Shown piece after piece: positions 58,835 to 64,000 of a stretch of 64,000 nucleotides of DNA. Each line of letters opens with the position of its first letter. Position 1 is the first letter of the stretch. Position numbers and translations under genes: made by a program. The DNA comes from Cymodocea nodosa. Taxonomy: Eukaryota; Streptophyta; Magnoliopsida; Alismatales; Cymodoceaceae. The notes below the pieces were generated by a model. It did no database searches. It was not told the origin of the DNA and saw only the letters and a program-made list of their open reading frames with translations. The stretch spans positions 11,070,501-11,134,500 of the forward strand of contig CM072344.1 in NCBI GenBank assembly GCA_036874045.1, given 5' to 3'.

Positions 58835-60934
58835 TGTTCGGGTTGCTTTAGGTGGCACTAGAACTTATTTGGTTCCCAAGAAACAACGCCAAATAACTTG
58901 TATTTGTTAACTTCTGTTTTTAACTTAGTTAATTTGTCTTTATGCTTATATCAATAATTTCTTTTTAGAAGTAAACAAACAACCTTTCACATAAATCAGA
59001 TATTAATTCCAATTTGTATTTTAACTGCAAGTGCACAATGTATATTGTATTTGTGTGCAAGTACAGGTCGATCCCATAGAGAATTGAGTAAGAATTGTGT
59101 ACTGTTCTGTTTTTTATATTATACTTAATGTGTTCGGTAATCACTCCATTGAGTTATAGTTAACACAACGAACTAAGTTTGTGGAGTTATGGCTAACTCA
59201 ATGGACTAATCCCGTGGACTTAAGTTAACTCCACGAGCCAATCTTTTCAGTTTAGTACTGCTATTTACAAACGAATTCGGCCAACCATTGGGCAGTTCCA
59301 CAAATTGTAAATAACATCAATTAAGCTCTTTAATGCTAGTGAATATTAGATTTATCATTAAGCAACACTAACATTCAAATATTTCAAACAATAACCATTA
59401 AAATCTTTAAGTATTTGGAATAAATCGATTTTAGTAAACTATAATACTATTTTCTATTTTCTGAATCAAACAAACATAAAATATTTACAATACTAACAAT
59501 GATAACTTAATCACGATACAAAACAAACAATACACACTTAAATACTAAATATAAACACAGATAAGTTGTTGTTTTTGGTATATTTGTTTTGAGATGTTCA
59601 TGAAAATGGGCGAAAGGTGAAATGTAAAAATCTCTATCGACAGTAAATACTTTCGTCACTACATGCTACGCGGTTATACCATTGAAAACTTAATCACTTA
59701 CAATTCTGCCTCCTCTCCCTATAGAATCGCGAGTCCAGAATTGCAAGATGATCTCCTCTTCAGCATATTGGCATCAACCCAAAACTAAGGCTAGAAGCTT
59801 TACGATCTCCTGAGATATGAGTCGGTGCTTGGTGAAAATGGCTTCCCTTCTCGCAATGCGATCACTCCTCACAGTGGTTGTCAAGCACCGTGTTTGGCTC
59901 GGAATCAACTCGACATAAGGAAAGTATCCTCATAGACCTTTGATAGTTGGTGATTATGGTAATGTTGGTGATGTTGGTGATGGTGTGGATGATTCAGTGA
60001 ACTTCCAACGTTGCCTGCAGTTAGCACAGTCCTCCACCTTTACACACACCCCCACACACCGCCAACCACACCTTCTTCATTTTTTCTCCTCTTCTTTTAT
60101 ATTTCTTCAGTAGTAACTGTTTCTTCTTTACATGATCGGTTAGATTTCCTTCATTCAGATCAACGATGGTGATTTCTTCTCCCTTCCACGACTGAATTCC
60201 TGCGTGATACATGCAATCGTGGCTTTCCTTCGAATGTCCTATTTCTGTAACCGCTATAGTGGCATATTAGAAAATAAATGGTCTGTGGAGTTACAGATTA
60301 CTCAACGGACTTACTTCGTTGATTTAACTATAAAACATGTGTAATAAAGAAATAAGCTGCTAACATAACGTGTTACCTTAGTGTGTATTCATGTAACTCA
60401 ACGCATACAGTTATGCTAACTTAACGAGTTAAACATGTGCATCTCACGTGATATAAAAAAGTGTTTAAATTCAACACGTGCATCATTCTAACTTAATGAG
60501 TTCAGATATATAACTTACAGTTTTCACTCACTAACTCAACGAGCTCTCAAGTGATCTTTTTATACCTTTAAACCTGTAACTCAACGAGTTGGCACATGAT
60601 TTTTTAACAAAAAGAGGACTAACTCAACTAGTTGATACTGTTCACTTAAATATTCTTTTAGCGTTTAAAACATAACTGTCTGGTATATGCAATATAACTC
60701 TCCGAAATAACAGAAAATTCGGATACTAAAGAATTAAAAACCAGCCTGCAATTTACCAACAGTTTAGAAATGTACTAAATTAACATTAATTCCCTGAAAT
60801 TATGTAGATTCTTTCATTAAAGCATAAAACAGTGTAATTATAACATAATAGCTTAATTCTCATATGATAAGCTAAATATTATGCAATTAACCATCATTTA
60901 ACTATTAATATTATGCACTTTTTCATTCTAAACA
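58835..60934 (-). repeat. 3' LTR of copy J
   Basis: 2100 bases on the minus strand from TGTTTAGAATG (60934) to ..CCCGAACA (58835). TATAAAAG at 60101-60094. CACGTG and AACTCAACGAGTT motifs in U3 (60420-60650). Palindromes at 59145-59240 and 60282-60325. Antisense ATGAGTCGG at about 59817. Closest in layout to LTR B. Confidence 0.85.
60094..60101 (-). promoter_or_regulatory. TATA box of LTR J
   Basis: TATAAAAG on the minus strand in the conserved context. Confidence 0.55.
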
Positions 60935-61212
60935 CTTCCCCCATACTTAAATTTTGCTAGTCCCTTAGAAAACTAAGATCTAATTAGTTGGTCTTTCTAA
61001 AGTGCTAGAATTAATTCTTCACCTAGTTCTTCTCCAAAATAATAAATTACATTACTATATAGATTTTCTGTATGTTTTAGTAATCTATTTTTAACTTTGT
61101 CTTCTCCTCTTCAACTTGCAAATATACTTAGAATATATGTAAATTACATACAAAATATATCAGCCTCACATAGGTATTAATTTTATTATCATTTGTTATT
61201 CATTTCAGCATC
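60935..61212 (-). other. Polypurine tract and tail end of copy J
   Basis: AAGTATGGGGGAAG tract, then tail sequence collinear with 10620-10880 of copy B, interrupted at 61212 by the 3' LTR of copia element K. The last five bases, GCATC (61208-61212), are the expected left half of K's target duplication. Confidence 0.75.
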
Positions 61213-61587
61213 TGTGTTGTGCGGAAAGATCAAACAAATGTGAAGCATCTAGGGGTGGCATGGAGAAGAGATTTGTGTGGAAGAGAGGATTGTGAGTGGA
61301 GAATTCGAAGAACAACAAATTTACGTGGTTCCCCAACACGGGTACGTCCACAGGTGATCAATCTATCATGATTCCTTGCTGTATGGTTGCTGGTAAAAAG
61401 AAGGGGGAGAACGAAATCAAGGAATGGATTGGCATGACATCCCATGGATGTGGATGATTCCTTACATATATAGGGTCAATGATTGGTGATACCCAAAAGA
61501 CAAGTTTGCCCCTGTACAAATTATCAAAGAAATACAACCATATTCAATGACACATACATATACTTAATGGAAGACACACGCATCACA
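61213..61587 (-). repeat. 3' LTR of copia element K
   Basis: About 375 bases on the minus strand from TGTGATGCGTGTG (61587) to CCGCACAACACA (61213). A TATATA box is at 61471-61466. The purine tract GACAAGGTGGAGATT stands directly before it. Short LTR and tract suit a Tork- or Ale-like copia lineage; which one is not settled. Confidence 0.8.
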
Positions 61588-61602
61588 AATCTCCACCTTG
61601 TC
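61588..61602 (-). other. Polypurine tract of copia element K
   Basis: GACAAGGTGGAGATT on the minus strand, ending at the LTR start. Confidence 0.75.
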
Positions 61603-61655
61603 TTTCACCAATCTTCACCACAAATAGGTGATGGATCACCAAGACCCAACTTGGG

Positions 61656-62417
61656 TCAGCAGCAGCAATAGACGTTGAGTAAGTCCAAGCAATGCTTGAA
61701 CTTGCTTTCAACAACGCCATTTGTAAGCATATCAGCCAGATTGTCCTTTGTGTTGACCTTCATAATCTTTATCTTGTCTTCATTCCTGAGGAAGTGATAC
61801 TTAACATGAATATGTTTAGTTCTATCATGAAAGACATTATCTTTAGAGAGACAAATAGCGCTAAGACTATCACAGAAGATATCAGCTTTATCAATGCGCC
61901 AACCAAAGTCTCCAAGTAAGCCTTTCAACCAAATCTCTTCCTTTACAGCTTCTGTCATAGCCACATATTCAGCCTCAATTGTGGACAGAGATATCATAGG
62001 CTGAAGAGTTGATTTCCAACTCACAATAGAACCTGCAAATGTAAAGACATAACCAAATAATGATCTCCTTCTGTCAACATCACTTGCATAGTCTAAGTTT
62101 GTATAACCAGCCATAGTACAACCTTGATCTACTGCATACATCAAGCCAACACCTAGAGTTCCTTTCAAATATCTAAATATCCTTTTAACTACTTTCCAAT
62201 GTTCCCTACCTGGATTGGACATGAACCTACTAACAACACTCAAAGGATATGCTAGATCAGGCCTAGTGCATACCACAGCATACATAAGACTTCCAATTGC
62301 CTGTGCATAAGGAACTCGCTGCATATCAAGCTTTTCAGAATCAATTTGTGGACACATCGTAGATGACAATTGGACATTTCTGTCATAAGGCGTGCTAATG
62401 GCTTTGCATGAAGCCAT
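61656..62417 (-). pseudogene. Copia K RNase H and end of reverse transcriptase
   Basis: 253 open codons. RT end: VPYAQAIGSLMYAVVCTRPD, LSVVSRFMSNPGREHW, LKGTLGVGLMY. RNase H: YTNLDYASDVDRRRS, where the usual first catalytic Asp (D-x-D) reads N-x-D, then SWKSTLQPMISLSTIEAEYV (Glu), DIFCDSLSAICLS (Asp) and HDRTKHIHVKYHFLR. Ends VYCCC at 61656, 54 bases before the purine tract. The N for D change, if real, would weaken RNase H. Confidence 0.9.
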
Positions 62418-63344
62418 ACCAAATCTGCTAAGGATCTTCTCAATATACTTCTAATGATTCAAAAACAGCTTACTAGAATTTCTTTCACGCCTAATCTCCA
62501 TTCCAAGAATTCTGCTAGTTGGACCAAGATCCTTCATATCAAATTCTGATTTTAATGTGTCCTTCAGCTCCTATATCACTTTGATATTCTTCGCAGCTAT
62601 AAGAATATCAACATACAATAACAAATAAACATGTGTACTCTTATCAAGAGTTTTGACATATACACATGAATCATAGTTGCTGCGTCTAAAACCAACTTTA
62701 ACTATAAAGACATCAAACCTTTTGTACCATTGGCGTGGTGACTGTTTAAGTCCATACAAGGACTTATTTAATTTGCACACCCAATCAGATTTACCTTTCA
62801 CCACAAACCCTGTTGGTTGTTCCATCCAAATATTTTCTTCCAACTCACCATGCAAGAAGGCCGTCTTTACATCTAGTTGTTCCAATTCTAAATTCTGTGT
62901 TGTAGCAATGGATAACAAAATTCTAATAAATGTATGACGTACAACAGGAGCAAATACCTCATTGAAGTCAACTCCTTCTCGTTGTAAATAACCTTTGGCA
63001 ACTTATCTTGCCTTGTGCTACACACCTGCGTTGCCTTGAGTCCCAATCTTCTTCTTATAGACCCATTTGCAACCAACAATATTTGTGTTCTTTGGATGTT
63101 TCACTAGTTCCCAAGTCTTGTTCTTATGAAGAGATTGGAGTTCCTCCTCCATAGCAGACATCCAAAGACCAACTTCTGAATCTTTCATTGCAGCTTCATA
63201 TGTAGGTGGATCAACAGAATCCTCCACCTCAACTACTACTTGTAAGGCAAAAGCAACCAAACTGTCGTAGCCATATCTAATCAGAGGTCTAACGTCTCTT
63301 CTAGGACGATCTTTGCCAATGGTTCTTAGTGGTGGTTGCTCCAC
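62418..63344 (-). pseudogene. Copia K reverse transcriptase
   Basis: WMSAMEEELQSLHKNKTWEL, CKWVYKKK, VAKGYLQREGVDFNEVFAPV, LDVKTAFLHGELEENIWMEQ (first Asp), CKLNKSLYGLKQSPRQWYKR and LLLYVDILIAAK. The catalytic YVDD lacks one Asp codon (reads YVDI), so this RT is probably dead. In-frame stops near 63015, 63000, 62570 and 62453 (the last in NHxKYIEKIL, Gln in relatives). Same frame as its neighbours. Confidence 0.9.
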
Positions 63345-63368
63345 CTCTTCCTCCTCAACTTCATTTTC

Positions 63369-64000
63369 CTAAGTTTTAGATGAGATTTCTCTAATTTCAA
63401 CTTGATTAGTGATAGGCGGCTGCTGTGCGTCATCTATCTCCATCAGTTCAGGAATGGTGTGCTCAATTTTTGATGTTTCACCTACTAGTTTATCTATTGC
63501 CTGCAAAAGAGAATTCTCATCAAAAGTAACATCACGGCTATATATTACTTTGTAAGAGTCAATATCATATATCTTGTATCTCTTTACACCAACACCAACA
63601 CCATAGCCCACAAATATGCCTTTCTTGGCATGTGGTTCCAGCTTGCCATTGTTCACATGATAGTAAGTTGGACACCTGAAAATTCTGAGCTTTGAATAAC
63701 TAGCAGATCTTTTCAACCATACCTCAAGAAGTATCTTCCCATCTAAGGCACTAGAAGGGGACCTGTTCACCAGATAGGAAGCTGTGTTAACAGCCTCTGC
63801 CCAAAACTTCTTGCTTAAACCTACATGAGACAGCATACAACGTGCCTTTTCTAGGAGTGTTCTGTTCAATCTTTCAGCCACTCCATTTTGCTAAGGGGTA
63901 CACCTTATAGTATTATGTTGTGTAATGCCTTCATCTTTACAAAAGTTATCAAATTCTTGAGAACAAAACTCAAGACCATTATCAGTTCTGAGATATTTTA
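63369..64000 (-). pseudogene. Copia K integrase, C-terminal part
   Basis: From the edge: LRTDNGLEFCSQEFDNFC (second catalytic Asp), then TPxQNGVAERLNRTLLEKAR with the catalytic Glu and a stop (63892-63894, TAG) where relatives have Gln. ARCMLSHVGLSKKFWAEAVN, KLRIFRCPTYYHV and GIFVGYG are typical of copia integrase. The linker to RT is acidic. The first Asp and zinc finger lie outside the window. Confidence 0.9.

Larger units (their letters stand above)
61213..64000 (-). mobile_element. Ty1/copia element K, 3' part, runs off right edge
   Basis: Integrase, RT, RNase H, purine tract and 3' LTR in copia order, in one frame with about seven stops. Inserted in the tail of copy J. It is better preserved than the SIRE-like element. 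Confidence 0.9.

Overview
The window is nuclear DNA of a flowering plant, probably a eudicot (species not identifiable from the window). It is very AT-rich and made almost wholly of nested, decayed LTR retrotransposons. I found no intact host gene, no rRNA or tRNA gene and no prokaryotic feature. All coding blocks are element genes or captured genes, broken by stops and frameshifts.

Most of the window (about 8.5-54.7 kb and 57.7-61.2 kb) is several copies of one Ty3/gypsy family of the Athila type. I call it the F-box-Athila family here. Copy A (24921-42441, +) is nearly complete and sets the structure: 5' LTR (about 2.26 kb), primer-binding site of tRNA-Asp type, pol (zinc knuckle, protease, reverse transcriptase, RNase H, integrase), ORF X (about 741 codons, resembling 'putative plant transposon protein' domain proteins), the capsid-type gag, an F-box protein gene, a long 3' tail with a polypurine tract, and the 3' LTR. 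Two things are unusual: gag lies downstream of pol and ORF X, and the element carries an F-box gene. Partial copies B (20210 to 8578, -), D (20211-24920, +), G (48955 to 42838, -), F (48956-54657, +), I (57656-58834, +) and J (61212 to 58835, -) repeat parts of the same order, so the layout belongs to the family. B and D meet head to head at 20210/20211.

Other elements are nested in or beside these. At 2.6-8.5 kb (-) is a SIRE-like Ty1/copia element that keeps gag, protease and RNase H but has lost integrase and reverse transcriptase. At the left edge (1-2091, -) is a diverged ORF X homologue. LTR-only insertions lie at about 13.5-15.2 kb (H, +), 43448-45602 (E, -) and 54658-57655 (E2, -). 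At 61213-64000 (-) is a second copia element (K) with integrase, RT, RNase H and a short 3' LTR, running off the right edge.

Three patterns cut across the elements. Short palindromic arrays built on the half-site CGTTGAGTTA stand at the gene junctions of the F-box-Athila family and in its LTRs. The copia element at 2.6-8.5 kb shares its 3' tail and LTR U3 sequence with the gypsy family, as if a 3' block had been exchanged between superfamilies. Most premature stops are C-to-T type changes (CAG to TAG, CAA to TAA, TGG to TAG or TGA, CGA to TGA), as expected of long-methylated, silenced copies.
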